From: an uncultured Lachnospiraceae bacterium | GTDB lineage: Bacteria; Bacillota; Clostridia; Lachnospirales; Lachnospiraceae | NCBI GenBank assembly: GCA_900320345.1 | Contig: ONRZ01000003.1 | Span: 1-54,240 of the forward strand | Direction: 5' to 3' | Length of the DNA: 54,240 nt | Shown: positions 43,666 through 53,590 of the stretch, piece after piece | How positions within the stretch are numbered: position 1 is the first letter of the stretch | Layout of the letters: every line of letters starts with the position of its first letter | Translations under genes and position numbers: made by a program | Notes under the pieces: model-generated | Seen by the model: only the letters and a program-made list of their open reading frames with translations | Databases searched by the model: none | What the model was told of the DNA's origin: nothing

Positions 43666-44682
43666 CTACTCAGTAACTCTGGGACTGTCGGGGAAATACG
43701 ATCCATCGGATATAACATAATCCTCAAGCCGCAGCACCCCTTCCGAATCTCCCGTGAACGAAACACTGATGTATGCACTGCCGTCTTCGATATCGGCATG
43801 CCACAGACATCCGGCCGACGGATCTCCAAGGAAATTTTCCGCCTCATAGGATATCGGTTCCCCGTCTACTCCGTTAAAATAATTATCCCTTATTTCCTCG
43901 TAGGTCGGAGTGGGCGTCCAGTCGGACGTATATTTCTGCATGTCGGCATACATCTTCTTCTCTGCTTCCTGCAATACTGTTAACGGAAGCTTATTCTTAG
44001 GGTTATACCAGGACTCCTCTGCATCGAAATCAGCCCATATTCCCGGTCCTCCTCTGTTTTCCTGCGCATCATCACCATTTGAATCGCCTGAATCGTAACC
44101 ATCATCGCTATCACTTGAGAAAAAGGATCCGTCGCTGTCATATGAACCTGTAAGCACATATACGGGCTTGCCTGCCTTAGCATCCTTAAGCCTCCCCAGT
44201 ACGCTCTCAGGTGCAACATAGCCTTCATCATGATCCTCTGTATCGGATTCCTTGTCCCCACGTGATAAGCTTCCGGTTTTCTTATCCGGATCGGCATGAA
44301 GGAGCGCATCGCAGTGCAGATTAAGATCCATACCCATATCCATCATGTTCTCGATGAACAGATCTCCGTCTCCTATCGTTCCGTCAAGTTCAACGCCCCC
44401 TCCTTCGATATGGATCTTATCTCCGTCGGTTGACCATTTTAGCTTGACTTCCTCACCGTCGAGATTGGCGACACACTTGCCTCCGTCCTGCAGGTCGAAC
44501 GTAACTCCGTTCTCATAGACTTCGGACACATCCATCGTCATTCCCATCATCGTCGCTGTTGTTCCTTCATACACGCCGCTGTTTGGATCAGGCTCGCCTT
44601 TTCCGCAGCCTGAAAGTAACCCCAAGATCAGTACAAAGATCACAGCCATTCCAAAATTTTTCCGTACTTTCTTCATCTTCAC
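43666..44682 (-). CDS. Surface lipoprotein with small lipocalin-like domain
   Basis: 338 residues. Lipobox LSGC (about 23-26). Residues 32-135 begin NSGVYEGTTATMMGMTMDVS and continue with DGGKCVANLDGEEVKLKW, DGDKIHIEGGGVELDG and an EN-rich strand, a repeated two-hairpin pattern common in Clostridial surface lipoproteins. An Asp/Ser-rich linker follows, then NPKNKLPLTVLQEAEKKMYA and a beta-rich end (YISVSFTGDSEGVLRLEDYV). Function unknown. It lies between two other lipoprotein genes of the operon with gaps of 9 and 19 bp. Confidence 0.8.
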   Translation of the reverse strand: MKMKKVRKNFGMAVIFVLILGLLSGCGKGEPDPNSGVYEGTTATMMGMTMDVSEVYENGVTFDLQDGGKCVANLDGEEVKLKWSTDGDKIHIEGGGVELDGTIGDGDLFIENMMDMGMDLNLHCDALLHADPDKKTGSLSRGDKESDTEDHDEGYVAPESVLGRLKDAKAGKPVYVLTGSYDSDGSFFSSDSDDGYDSGDSNGDDAQENRGGPGIWADFDAEESWYNPKNKLPLTVLQEAEKKMYADMQKYTSDWTPTPTYEEIRDNYFNGVDGEPISYEAENFLGDPSAGCLWHADIEDGSAYISVSFTGDSEGVLRLEDYVISDGSYFPDSPRVTE

Positions 44683-44701
44683 TCCCTCCGGTACCGGTAT
44701 T

Positions 44702-46492
44702 TTATTGATCGGCCCTGTGGTATGTTATCTCATACCAACCCGTCGATCCTCCGTCAAAATGATACAGATAATAAATCTTAAGATCATTATGTGAAAGATA
44801 GCAGATACCTGCTCTTAACGGATCCTCATCTTCCGAGTTATATATATACGCAAAGTCACTCTCAAAGTATTCATCGGGACCTGCCTGATGCATCGGCTTC
44901 TCATTTGAGATCTTTCCTGTAGCACGATCCTTATGGTAAATAAGTGCGTCTCCGTTTTCATCAAAACGGATCATTTCATCATTCACACCGTTCTCTGCCT
45001 CGGCAGGTCTGTACTCCCCTTCCACGTTGTATGAATAGGCTTTCCAGTCGCCTATGAGTCGGTCGTACTCTATCTGCCCGTCACTCCAGCCTGACGAACT
45101 TACATCCGCCAGAATGCTGCCGGTTGGAAACCCGGCCTCATTGATGTGATCGGCATCAAATAACATGAGCCGATAATTGATATTATTAAGTTCGAATGCC
45201 ATTCTCCATCCGATATCGTCATCGGGACTTCGCTGACCGTTTATCTCCAGATAGAAAGCAGCCTTATCATCAAAACAGTATCCGCTGTCCAGATTGGTGA
45301 CATATTTAAGGTCGCTGTCAGGCTCACTTACCATGTCCTTCCTGATCACGATATCCTCACCGGAAGCTGCGGTATACACAAGGTCTCCGTACATGCCCTC
45401 GGACAGATAGACCTCACCGGCTCTGTGTGGACTTAGCCGTGGCTCTTTCCCATTGCCTGCTATAACTTTCGGCGGCTCAAAGTCATACTCTGTATCCGGC
45501 TGTCCCTCATCATATATCTCAAGACTGTCTGGGGTACCGGGAATAAACGAATATATCCTCCATCCGGCAAGCGCATTGGCAGTCCCGTCGCGGTATCCAA
45601 TCGTAATATATCCCTTATCAACTCCGGTCACGTCCTCCACTGTCGGATACAGCTCGTATCCACCCATGTCAAGCGTCTTCAGGTCTCCGAGTTCTGTAAG
45701 CTCTCCTGTCTCATCATATGAAAATACCGTGCCGGCGCCTGTGGCAGAACTCTTTTTGACTATAAGTGAATTCTGCACAAATCCCAGTGAACCAAATCCG
45801 GCCTGTTCTCCGTCTTTTTCCGGGACACCGATCCTGACACCGTCCCTGTACAGGCACGGGATGATCCGTTCATCTTCATCTGTTTCTCCTATTACAACAC
45901 TTCGTCCGTCAGCTGAAGCAGCCGTAATATTTCCGTCCAGAAAATGTTCATTCACCTCGCCGTTCTCATCTACTACAGTCGTCGAATGATACCCTTCCGG
46001 ATACGATGCGATGCATATACCGTCAACAGTCGCATAGAGGTTACCGATCCCGGAGATCTCACAAACCTCAACATTCTCCTCCCTGTCCAGATCGTAATAC
46101 ATCAGTGTCGAAGGAGCATTTGAATTTACCTCATCAGGACTCGGCCATCCTATGACGGAACGTGAAAGAGCCTTCGGGGAATAGACCCTGTAGTAAACAC
46201 GATTCCCTGCTCTTACAAACATGGATCCGTTATTCTCCACCTCATTTTCATAAAACGCTTTGGCAAAAAATCCATCAGGAGCCTTCTCATCTTCTGTCTG
46301 CTCCTGCTGCTGTTTCTTTTGTATATCCTTCTTGGAAGAAGACTCATTGCTCTTATTCGCTGTCGTCTGCTGTTCCATCTTTTCTTTAAGTTTGCCCAGT
46401 TTGTCGGCATTGCCATCCTTTTTCGAGCAGCCGCAAAGACATGATAAAAGTATTATCGCAGCCACGGCGCCCACTGATATTTTCCTTGGCAT
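44702..46492 (-). CDS. Large surface lipoprotein, propeller-like
   Basis: 596 residues from the ATG at 46492 (GGGAGGAAAGTAAC before it). Lipobox LCGC (about 19-22). A Lys/Gln/Ser-rich linker reaches residue 60. Residues 70-400 have repeated four-strand blades (NRVYYRVYSPKALSRSV, STLMYYDLDREENVEVCEIS, IVKKSSATGAGTVFSYDETG, EDIVIRKDMVSEPDSDLKYV), resembling a DUF5050-like beta-propeller. The C-terminal 110 residues (GDWKAYSYNVEGEYRPAE onward) again look lipocalin-like. The propeller suggests binding of a polymer or protein outside the cell; this is inference. Second gene of the operon. Confidence 0.8.
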   Translation of the reverse strand: MPRKISVGAVAAIILLSCLCGCSKKDGNADKLGKLKEKMEQQTTANKSNESSSKKDIQKKQQQEQTEDEKAPDGFFAKAFYENEVENNGSMFVRAGNRVYYRVYSPKALSRSVIGWPSPDEVNSNAPSTLMYYDLDREENVEVCEISGIGNLYATVDGICIASYPEGYHSTTVVDENGEVNEHFLDGNITAASADGRSVVIGETDEDERIIPCLYRDGVRIGVPEKDGEQAGFGSLGFVQNSLIVKKSSATGAGTVFSYDETGELTELGDLKTLDMGGYELYPTVEDVTGVDKGYITIGYRDGTANALAGWRIYSFIPGTPDSLEIYDEGQPDTEYDFEPPKVIAGNGKEPRLSPHRAGEVYLSEGMYGDLVYTAASGEDIVIRKDMVSEPDSDLKYVTNLDSGYCFDDKAAFYLEINGQRSPDDDIGWRMAFELNNINYRLMLFDADHINEAGFPTGSILADVSSSGWSDGQIEYDRLIGDWKAYSYNVEGEYRPAEAENGVNDEMIRFDENGDALIYHKDRATGKISNEKPMHQAGPDEYFESDFAYIYNSEDEDPLRAGICYLSHNDLKIYYLYHFDGGSTGWYEITYHRADQ

Positions 46493-46518
46493 GTTACTTT
46501 CCTCCCGGCATTTACATA

Positions 46519-48111
46519 TCATTTGTCTTTTAGCTCATTAGGATACTCGGGTACTTCGTTGATCTCATCCTTGAACATCCTCATGAACGTTCCGTCATAA
46601 TCAAGTTCCCCGACTATCACGCCCATCTGATGTCTGCCTGAAATGTCATAGTAATACTGTGTGTCATCGTCCCATACAACTTCAAAATACTTATCCCATA
46701 CGCGCATGTATCCGGTACCGTCTTTATTAAGAACGTACCAGACATCTGCACCATATTTGCGCGAATCCGTTCCGTATACGTTATCATCCACAGCTTTTAT
46801 CTCGCCTTCCATGAACGGGTCTGTGGAAATATATGTGTAGTTATATATCTTATCCAGTCTGTAGAATCCGGCCTTCTCATGCGTACCTTCGGGTATCTCG
46901 AAGTTCCGGTCAGGCGTGGGGCCTACGGCAAGATGACTGATCGGAGCCTCTTCGCCCTCACACAGTTCGTATTCGCTGTAATTACCGGCATCCTTCATAT
47001 ATCCGGGCCACAGCCTAAGGATCTTATCATCATCCTCCATCTCGAACCTCGTGCGTCCCATTCCGTTACCCCTGTCCGTCGTATCCTCATTAATGAGTTT
47101 GACCACGCCTCTGTCACCCTGGTAATAAAGTGCAGTATCCGTAACTCCGGAACGCATGTAGCCGAATCCGCTCTTTGCCTCTTCGTTGGTCTCTACCATA
47201 ACAACGAAATGATCAGCGGGCGAAGTTTCGGGATCGTCTGTTGAAACGGCTGTTTCCTTCCCGTTCTCGTAAATGCAGGCTAATCTGTATACCTTGCCGT
47301 TTGAAAGCTTATGTCCCAGGAATTGCGTTACATCATCTTCATGAGCCCTCATAAGGGTATTGCCCTTTGTATCCCGCTCAAATCTGTATATCATCTCGGC
47401 ACCGAGTCCCATATCCTGATGAAGGACTAGGAAATCTTCTTCCATACCGTATGCACAATCCTTACCGTTGATCGGAATGCTTTTTGAATCCCACTTTGCC
47501 GTCTGCTCACCTCCGAACATGTTGCAGGAACTGGTCCCGTCTTCATTCAGATCGAGATGAAAATCAACATTAGCCGACCTTGCCCATTTCCAGTCGGTTT
47601 CTATATCCATGTATGTGGAAGAGACCGGAAGCCATCTTCCATAAAGCTCTGACATATCAACTGACGTTGTATCGGGAACTTCCATGTCCGGAATGTAATA
47701 ATCATTGTTTTCCTTTATTATGCCGTCAGGCATCTTAACATTGTCGGGATGGTTCGGTTCTTCTTCTTTCAGGATATTGCGATAGTTATAGAAGGCATCA
47801 TAAAATGTGCCGTTCTCTTCAAGCACCTTTATCCATTTTTCATCAACATTCTCATCGACCGCAGCAGCAAGTTTGTCTGCCATATCCTTTGCTGCATTTT
47901 CCGACTTATCCTTTTTATCCTTGTCCTTAGACTCTTTTTCTTTGTCGTCTTTTTGACTCTCATCACTCTGACCTGCCGCATCCGCAAACTTTGATGCAAG
48001 ATCTGATGCCGCATCTTCTTTGTCGCGTTTACCACACGCCGTAAGAAGCGATGCACTCATCGTGACCGCCAAGGTAATGCATAAGATTTTCCCGATCGTT
48101 CTCTTTCTCAT
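46519..48111 (-). CDS. Surface lipoprotein with repeated lipocalin-like domains, operon leader
   Basis: 530 residues. Lipobox LTAC (about 23-26). A Lys/Asp/Glu-rich linker (30-100, DKEKESKDKDKKDKSE) may span the wall. A first domain from about 150 has LYGRWLPVSSTYMDIETDW and LDLNEDGTSSCNMFGGEQTA, and AYGMEEDFLVLHQDMGLGAE. A second (290-400) has DHFVVMVETNEEAKSGFGYM. A third (410-525) has GFYRLDKIYNYTYISTDPFM and WYVLNKDGTGYMRVWD. The repeated pattern of a basic strand, DGT and an aromatic strand is lipocalin-like. First gene of the operon, GGGAG before the ATG; the 174-bp gap upstream is shared with a divergent lipoprotein gene. Confidence 0.8.
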   Translation of the reverse strand: MRKRTIGKILCITLAVTMSASLLTACGKRDKEDAASDLASKFADAAGQSDESQKDDKEKESKDKDKKDKSENAAKDMADKLAAAVDENVDEKWIKVLEENGTFYDAFYNYRNILKEEEPNHPDNVKMPDGIIKENNDYYIPDMEVPDTTSVDMSELYGRWLPVSSTYMDIETDWKWARSANVDFHLDLNEDGTSSCNMFGGEQTAKWDSKSIPINGKDCAYGMEEDFLVLHQDMGLGAEMIYRFERDTKGNTLMRAHEDDVTQFLGHKLSNGKVYRLACIYENGKETAVSTDDPETSPADHFVVMVETNEEAKSGFGYMRSGVTDTALYYQGDRGVVKLINEDTTDRGNGMGRTRFEMEDDDKILRLWPGYMKDAGNYSEYELCEGEEAPISHLAVGPTPDRNFEIPEGTHEKAGFYRLDKIYNYTYISTDPFMEGEIKAVDDNVYGTDSRKYGADVWYVLNKDGTGYMRVWDKYFEVVWDDDTQYYYDISGRHQMGVIVGELDYDGTFMRMFKDEINEVPEYPNELKDK

Positions 48112-48285
48112 TTGGTTCTCCCTTTTTATGATTTTTTCATCATTCTTACGAATAATAATTTTACAAAAGACAACGCTCTATCCATATACTACAAATGTAT
48201 GAATTTGGCTTCAGCAAATGATTTTACGGGGATTATATGCTACAATCATTAGCAGATGTAACAAACACAGTCCGGGAGGAAGGTC

Positions 48286-50034
48286 ATGATAAGAAAGAAC
48301 TCAAAAAAAATACTCGCATTGCTTGTGACGATCCTTATGTTTTCGTCTCTTTCAGGGTGCAATCCGATCGCCAGAGCACTTCATAACCGCACGGCCGGCA
48401 AAACCGAAACCGCCGGCAAAACCGAAGCTGCCGGTGACTCCGGGAAAAAAGATCTGATCGAAGAGAAAAAGAAAAAAGAAGACAAAGAGAAAGATTTCAT
48501 AAATAAGAAGGATAAAAAGCGAACCGAAAACGAAGACAGTGAGATCTCCGAAGACATCTACAGGGAAGATCCGGGAGAGGTATTTTCCGAGATGTCCGAC
48601 TGGAGGTTTATATTCTCAAGCGGTGCGGGAGGATGGAGCACGGAGCTTACCGTCAATCCGGACGGTTCGTTTACCGGAATCTTTTCCGACAGCGAAATGG
48701 GTTCAACAGGTCCCGGCTACGATCACGGAACCGTTTATCTGTGTAATTTTTCCGGACAGTTCTCAAAGTATGTAAGATCCGCAGGACCTCTCATGCATTC
48801 GCTTAAGATCGAATCGATCAGGTATAAAAATGAGCCCGATACCGAAGAGATAAGGGACAACATACTTTACAAATATACCACTCCCTATGGGATCGAAGGA
48901 CTTGACAAAGCATCCGGATATGATGCTCCGCTTGTATACATGGAGGCCGGTGCGGTGACTTCCGCGATCAATGAGGAAGAGATGTCCTGGATCGCCCCGA
49001 TGCATTTTGGAAACTACCTTGGTGAAAACTGGGACTATGTCGAGGATATGCCCGAAGAACTTCCCTTTGGTGTCCTTATAAACAACGTGGATGATTATGC
49101 TTTCTTTGCCGAAAATATATCCGAAACAAACAAGACAAATCTTGTGAACAGGGTCAAGCTTCCCGGACTTAAAAATACCGAACTGACCATAAACGAAGAC
49201 GGAACATACTACTGTGTCGACGAGAACAGGGCGGGGACTTTCAGGGTCATCAACACATGCTTTAAAACAAAAAAAGACTATGATGAATACGACAATGCCG
49301 AAGAACTGGTACGTGACAGCCTTAAGAAAATATACGGGAAAAATGTCCCCGATAGTGACAACCTGTATGTTACGTCACCTAAAAATGCTTTCTACACGCG
49401 GTATTCCGAAATGCTTGTAAACGGGCAATATACCGCTTCCGCTTTCTGGAGCGCTCCCGGGCGTGAGTATGAAGGCGTATACCGCGACGGACGTTTCCTC
49501 GTACTCAAGAGTTACGAAACCGGTACATCTTTCGTATGTGCTTACATAATCGAATCCGAAAACGGCTCGTTCCCGGACAGTGCTATCGCAAACCATTACA
49601 TAACCTCTCTGGCGCTCACCGGAAGAGATGACAGGATATCATCTGCCGGTGAAGGCATGGGCGCTGTCAGGGAAATGATGTGCGACATGAAGCTTACGGA
49701 TAAGGACAGTGTGGAAGCGCGAGAATACATAATGGTCGGCTCAGAGGATGAAGAGCTTATAAAAAAATATCATCTTGAGGATGCATCATTTGACGATGAT
49801 TATGAACTCGTGCCTGCGGAAAAAGGTTACAGCACATATAAGCTTGCACAGGGTGCTTATACCCCCTTCTATGTGCAGTATCCCGAAGATCATTTTCACA
49901 GATTATACTTTGCTTATGACTTCAGTGAATATATTAACAGATCCGACGATGAGGAAGAAAATACATGCCTGATGAATCTGTACTTAAACGAAGATGATGA
50001 GGTAGTATACGGATACGAACAGTACATACCGTAG
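48286..50034 (+). CDS. Surface lipoprotein divergent from the lipoprotein operon
   Basis: 582 residues. Lipobox LSGC (about 22-25). An Ala/Gly/Lys-rich repeat (AGKTETAGKTEAAG) and a Lys/Glu linker reach residue 80. A domain from about 105 begins WRFIFSSGAGGWSTELTVNP, DGSFTGIFSDSEMGSTG and VYLCNFSGQFSKYV. I have seen this style of opening in other Clostridial lipoproteins, but it has no name I can give. A second half (about 260-570) contains LTINEDGTYYCVDENRAGTF and SPKNAFYTRYSEMLVNGQYT. It closes with the convergent regulator at 50036, two bases away. The shared 174-bp region with the operon at 48111 suggests common regulation. Confidence 0.8.
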   Translation: MIRKNSKKILALLVTILMFSSLSGCNPIARALHNRTAGKTETAGKTEAAGDSGKKDLIEEKKKKEDKEKDFINKKDKKRTENEDSEISEDIYREDPGEVFSEMSDWRFIFSSGAGGWSTELTVNPDGSFTGIFSDSEMGSTGPGYDHGTVYLCNFSGQFSKYVRSAGPLMHSLKIESIRYKNEPDTEEIRDNILYKYTTPYGIEGLDKASGYDAPLVYMEAGAVTSAINEEEMSWIAPMHFGNYLGENWDYVEDMPEELPFGVLINNVDDYAFFAENISETNKTNLVNRVKLPGLKNTELTINEDGTYYCVDENRAGTFRVINTCFKTKKDYDEYDNAEELVRDSLKKIYGKNVPDSDNLYVTSPKNAFYTRYSEMLVNGQYTASAFWSAPGREYEGVYRDGRFLVLKSYETGTSFVCAYIIESENGSFPDSAIANHYITSLALTGRDDRISSAGEGMGAVREMMCDMKLTDKDSVEAREYIMVGSEDEELIKKYHLEDASFDDDYELVPAEKGYSTYKLAQGAYTPFYVQYPEDHFHRLYFAYDFSEYINRSDDEEENTCLMNLYLNEDDEVVYGYEQYIP

Positions 50035-50035
50035 G

Positions 50036-50677
50036 TCAATCCTCCGGTATGACGAGTCCTTCGAGGCGTGCTCTTATCGCAAGCTCGGTACGGTTGGCAA
50101 AGCCGGTCTTGGCGAGCATGTTTGATATATGCGTTCTGACTGTTGTCGGGCTGATGAAAAGTTTTTCACCGATCTCTATATTACTGGCTCCGCGGGTAAG
50201 TTCCCTAAGAACATCGAGCTCCGTCGGAGTCAGTTCGGAGCTTGCTATATTACCGAGTATGACCGTAGGCGTTGCGGCAGGATATACTCTCTCACCCTTC
50301 ATGGTCTTTTCCATTATATCAAGGATACCTTCACCGTCTCCCTCTTTATACCAGAAGCTGTCCACGCCGGCAGCTTTTGCTCGTTCTATGTAAGAAACCT
50401 CCGGCATCGATGTCATGATCACGACCTTTATTTCGGGGTGATTTTTTTTGATGCGTTCTGCCGCTTCAAGTCCGCTCGAGCGGTCCTGCATGACCACATC
50501 CATAAGCACAAGATCTATCGGATACTTGTCGCAGTAAATATGCGCAACCGAAGCGCTCTCAAGTGAATAGAGCAGTTCATAATCCCCTGTGTGGCCGACA
50601 AGGATCTCAAACAGATGCCTTGGCATGGTCTGGTCTTCCACGATCATTATCTTATATGGTTTCTTTTTATCTTCCAT
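50036..50677 (-). CDS. NarL/LuxR-type response regulator
   Basis: 213 residues. Receiver domain with MIVEDQTMPRHLFEILVG, the acceptor Asp in LVLMDVVMQDRSSGL (about 60) and Lys in SFWYKEGDGEG. The LuxR HTH has LTPTELDVLRELTRGASNIE then LFISPTTVRTHISNMLAKTG. It is the last gene of a three-gene signalling module, 15 bp after its kinase. The target genes are not obvious; the divergent and convergent lipoproteins nearby are candidates. Confidence 0.93.
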   Translation of the reverse strand: MEDKKKPYKIMIVEDQTMPRHLFEILVGHTGDYELLYSLESASVAHIYCDKYPIDLVLMDVVMQDRSSGLEAAERIKKNHPEIKVVIMTSMPEVSYIERAKAAGVDSFWYKEGDGEGILDIMEKTMKGERVYPAATPTVILGNIASSELTPTELDVLRELTRGASNIEIGEKLFISPTTVRTHISNMLAKTGFANRTELAIRARLEGLVIPED

Positions 50678-50692
50678 GATCTTCCCTTTTTG

Positions 50693-51874
50693 TCATAATA
50701 AGTCGTCCCTGATCCCCAAGAGGGTCAGCTTCAAAACAAATCGCGGGGTGCTCTCTATAGTCATGTCTGCACCTCTTTGTACGGCAATACCGCGAAGATA
50801 CGAAAGGCCTCCGGTCTCCTTTATCTCACCTTCAGGAGGCTTTCCGTTATTTGTGAAGGTAACTGTTGTCTCTCCGTGTTCGTTTGATGTAACGTCTATG
50901 GTAAGCTCATCGCCATTGGCATGACGTAATGTGTTTGTGATGCACTCACGCATCGCTGCGGAAACAACATACGCATCATAGCCGCCTGCCGGAAGCTGTC
51001 CGTTAATTATCACATTTATACCGACATCGGCTGCCGCCTTTAATACCGCCGCATAATCGTCCCGTCTTTTTCCTGTCCCGGGCGAATCCATAAGTGATAT
51101 GCCCCTATCGAATACGGACAGGAGTTTTTCCTTTGACGTGGTTCCCGCAAAGTATGATCTTATCGTTACAAGTGTCTTGCCAAGGTCATCATGTATGCCG
51201 ATCTTTGTCCTTAGGATCTCTTTTTCTATCGTAAGGTCCGTGATGGAATCGTTTACTTCCATCAATCGGCGCCGCTGGCCTTCAAGGTACGATTTTCGCT
51301 CGCGGAGTTTTTCGCGAAGCTCATATTCATCGGTTATATCCGAAGCGATCAGTTCTATGACGGGCTCTCTTAAAAAGTCCTTCTCGCTGCTGATCATGCG
51401 GTAGATGCTTCCGTCATTCGTGCGGATGATTTTATCCTTGCAGGCTGCGACTGCGTCCTGCAGCACTCTTCCGTCCGTAACGCTCTGTCCTATCAGATCC
51501 TTCGCGATCATGTTCATCGCCGGATTGACAAGCTTGACTCTTCCGTCCCTGTAATAATAGCACAGCCCGTCGGAAAGAGCGTCAATTCCTTCCTTGATCG
51601 AGAGTATGCTGACGTTACGGGTCCTCCATATATACATGATCGTTATCATGACACCGGTAATTATGCTTATCACAGCAAGCGGCAGAAATATGCCGGAAGT
51701 CAGCGAACCGTTCTTTACAGCCTCGATCATCTGCTGGACCATAAAATAGCAGGTGATGACATGCATGGCCGAAAATGCCGCAAACAGCTTATGCCTGTGC
51801 CCTATGGCATCTATGAGAACATATATGCCCGCAAACAGCAGGGCCAGCATCCATGTTCCGCACAAAAGATTCAT
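50693..51874 (-). CDS. Sensor histidine kinase with PAS-like domain
   Basis: 393 residues. Three to four membrane helices (1-85), a PAS-like region (about 95-190, DGLCYYYRDGRVKLVNPAMN), a coiled linker, the phosphorylation segment KIGIHDDLGKTLVTIRSYF (His at about 233) and an ATPase domain with AAMRECITNTLRHANG (N box), TFTNNGKPPEG (G1) and TGGLSYLRGIAVQRG (G2). The membrane part and the HisKA_3-like site match NarX/DesK-type kinases. It overlaps the upstream sensor gene by ATGA and precedes the regulator by 15 bp. Confidence 0.9.
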   Translation of the reverse strand: MNLLCGTWMLALLFAGIYVLIDAIGHRHKLFAAFSAMHVITCYFMVQQMIEAVKNGSLTSGIFLPLAVISIITGVMITIMYIWRTRNVSILSIKEGIDALSDGLCYYYRDGRVKLVNPAMNMIAKDLIGQSVTDGRVLQDAVAACKDKIIRTNDGSIYRMISSEKDFLREPVIELIASDITDEYELREKLRERKSYLEGQRRRLMEVNDSITDLTIEKEILRTKIGIHDDLGKTLVTIRSYFAGTTSKEKLLSVFDRGISLMDSPGTGKRRDDYAAVLKAAADVGINVIINGQLPAGGYDAYVVSAAMRECITNTLRHANGDELTIDVTSNEHGETTVTFTNNGKPPEGEIKETGGLSYLRGIAVQRGADMTIESTPRFVLKLTLLGIRDDLL

Positions 51875-53574
51875 GACGCCACCTCCCTGTCATCGGCTTC
51901 TGCATCAAACCTTACTTTGATCCTGATCGTCCCGGCTTCGTCATCCGATATCAGATAACTGTATCCACTTTTTCTCGCAGCACCCAGATTTACATATTCG
52001 TGATACCTGTTCCACGCTGCATCTGATGGCGATCCGTTTGCAGACACTTCAAAGATCATGGCAAGACAGGCACCGTCACATTCGATCCTGATCATGATCG
52101 CCGATATGATGCCCAGTCCGCCCTCGAATATGAATTCAAACATTTTGTAAGCCTTAATAACAATGTCTGCGGGAAAATCCGTATCCCCGCCTCCTGCAAC
52201 ATCCGCGGTTATACCGAAAAACGATGCATATTCAAGAGACTCTTTTATCGACAGCATAAGGTCGAACGCGCGGATCGTCTTCTTATCCTTACGGATCAGC
52301 ATCAGATTGGCGCTCCTTTTTATATATGCGGTCAGTATCGCGATCCTTTTGACGCCGCGGTCAAAATCATCTGCGCCGCATTTTCCAAATGATACAAGGA
52401 TATCCTTTATGCCGTTTATCTGATCATCAGTCTCGGATGCGATCTCATCATAGAGTCTGCTGTATGTTTCAATCCTTGTCCGTTCCGCCTTGACTTCACT
52501 CTCACGTGCCAGAAGGGCATTCTCTTCGCGAAGGTGCTCGGTACTCTCCCAGAGCTCCCTGTTCATCTCAAGAACCGTGCTTATATCTTCTTCCCAGCAC
52601 ACATACCCGCCGTTTATCTTCTTCGTATAATACTTTGTGTTGTCCTTAACATAGACAGAGAAGTCACTGTCGCTTTTTATCACCTCTTCCGGGACCGTCC
52701 CCGCATCCCCGGCAAAGTATACCCTGCCTTTGCTGCGGTCAAGTATCTGGGCTTTAACGCCTGCATGCGCAAATATCTTATCATAATCAGTGTTGGACGG
52801 TATCAATCCGATCATTATGCATGTCTCCCAAAACAGCGAATAGATCACGTGCCAGATCATCTGGAAAGTCAGGATCTCAACGCCGAATATACGACCTCCT
52901 CCCGATGTACCGCCATAGAAAACAAGAAGCAGTACCAGACCTGTCAGTACAACAAAGAGCGGTATCTTGGCCTTTTTCTTAGGATAGGCAACCGTACATC
53001 TTCTGACCGCAACGGCAAGTGATGCACCAAGAAGGCCGTAATCCCACACCGTACATATATAGTAAACAATGCCGCGTGAATAATCCCTGTCAGGTTTTGC
53101 CGCCGTCAGATCGACCGCAAACATCATCTGATGAAGATCATTTGTCAAAATAAGCGCAATGAGTATCAATGCAGGTATTATAAGCAACCGGTACCCTATG
53201 CCGAGACGCTCTCCGGCGCTCCTGCCTATGCCTGCGGCGACCCATATGGAAAAGAGCGGCGCCAATACCATCGGAACGTAATACATATACCACAGGTATC
53301 GAAATTCTGCCGGACCGGACTCAAAATAATATTTCAATATCTGCAGTGTATGAAGCAGCAGTATCATACCCGCGATCGCTATAAGGAGCCGTCGCTGACG
53401 GTCTTCTATGATCCTGGATTTTACGGAGAATGCCCAGTACAATACTGCCACACAGTTTATGAAGATTGAAATGGAATAAAACGGAAAGGATGTCGCAGGA
53501 ATACGGACAATGATCGCCGCCAGATAGATGATGAGCAGAACCCGAAGGGTTTTGTTTTTATTTTTGACATTCAT
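51871..53574 (-). CDS. Kinase-like 8-9TM sensor protein lacking an ATPase domain
   Basis: About 567 residues from the ATG at 53574; a longer frame is open but overlaps the HD-GYP gene. Residues 10-245 form eight or nine membrane helices of the histidine-kinase-N7TM type. A small beta domain follows (about 270-330, with FAGDAGTVPEEVIKSDSDFS), then a long coiled coil (350-420) with ERTRIETYSRLYDEIASETD in the place of a phosphorylation helix. The last 130 residues resemble a remodelled HATPase fold but lack N, G1 and G2 boxes. I read it as a signal input subunit for the true kinase at 50693, which it overlaps by four bases. Confidence 0.8.
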   Translation of the reverse strand: MNVKNKNKTLRVLLIIYLAAIIVRIPATSFPFYSISIFINCVAVLYWAFSVKSRIIEDRQRRLLIAIAGMILLLHTLQILKYYFESGPAEFRYLWYMYYVPMVLAPLFSIWVAAGIGRSAGERLGIGYRLLIIPALILIALILTNDLHQMMFAVDLTAAKPDRDYSRGIVYYICTVWDYGLLGASLAVAVRRCTVAYPKKKAKIPLFVVLTGLVLLLVFYGGTSGGGRIFGVEILTFQMIWHVIYSLFWETCIMIGLIPSNTDYDKIFAHAGVKAQILDRSKGRVYFAGDAGTVPEEVIKSDSDFSVYVKDNTKYYTKKINGGYVCWEEDISTVLEMNRELWESTEHLREENALLARESEVKAERTRIETYSRLYDEIASETDDQINGIKDILVSFGKCGADDFDRGVKRIAILTAYIKRSANLMLIRKDKKTIRAFDLMLSIKESLEYASFFGITADVAGGGDTDFPADIVIKAYKMFEFIFEGGLGIISAIMIRIECDGACLAMIFEVSANGSPSDAAWNRYHEYVNLGAARKSGYSYLISDDEAGTIRIKVRFDAEADDREVAS

Positions 53575-53590
53575 GGTGTTCGCCTGATAT

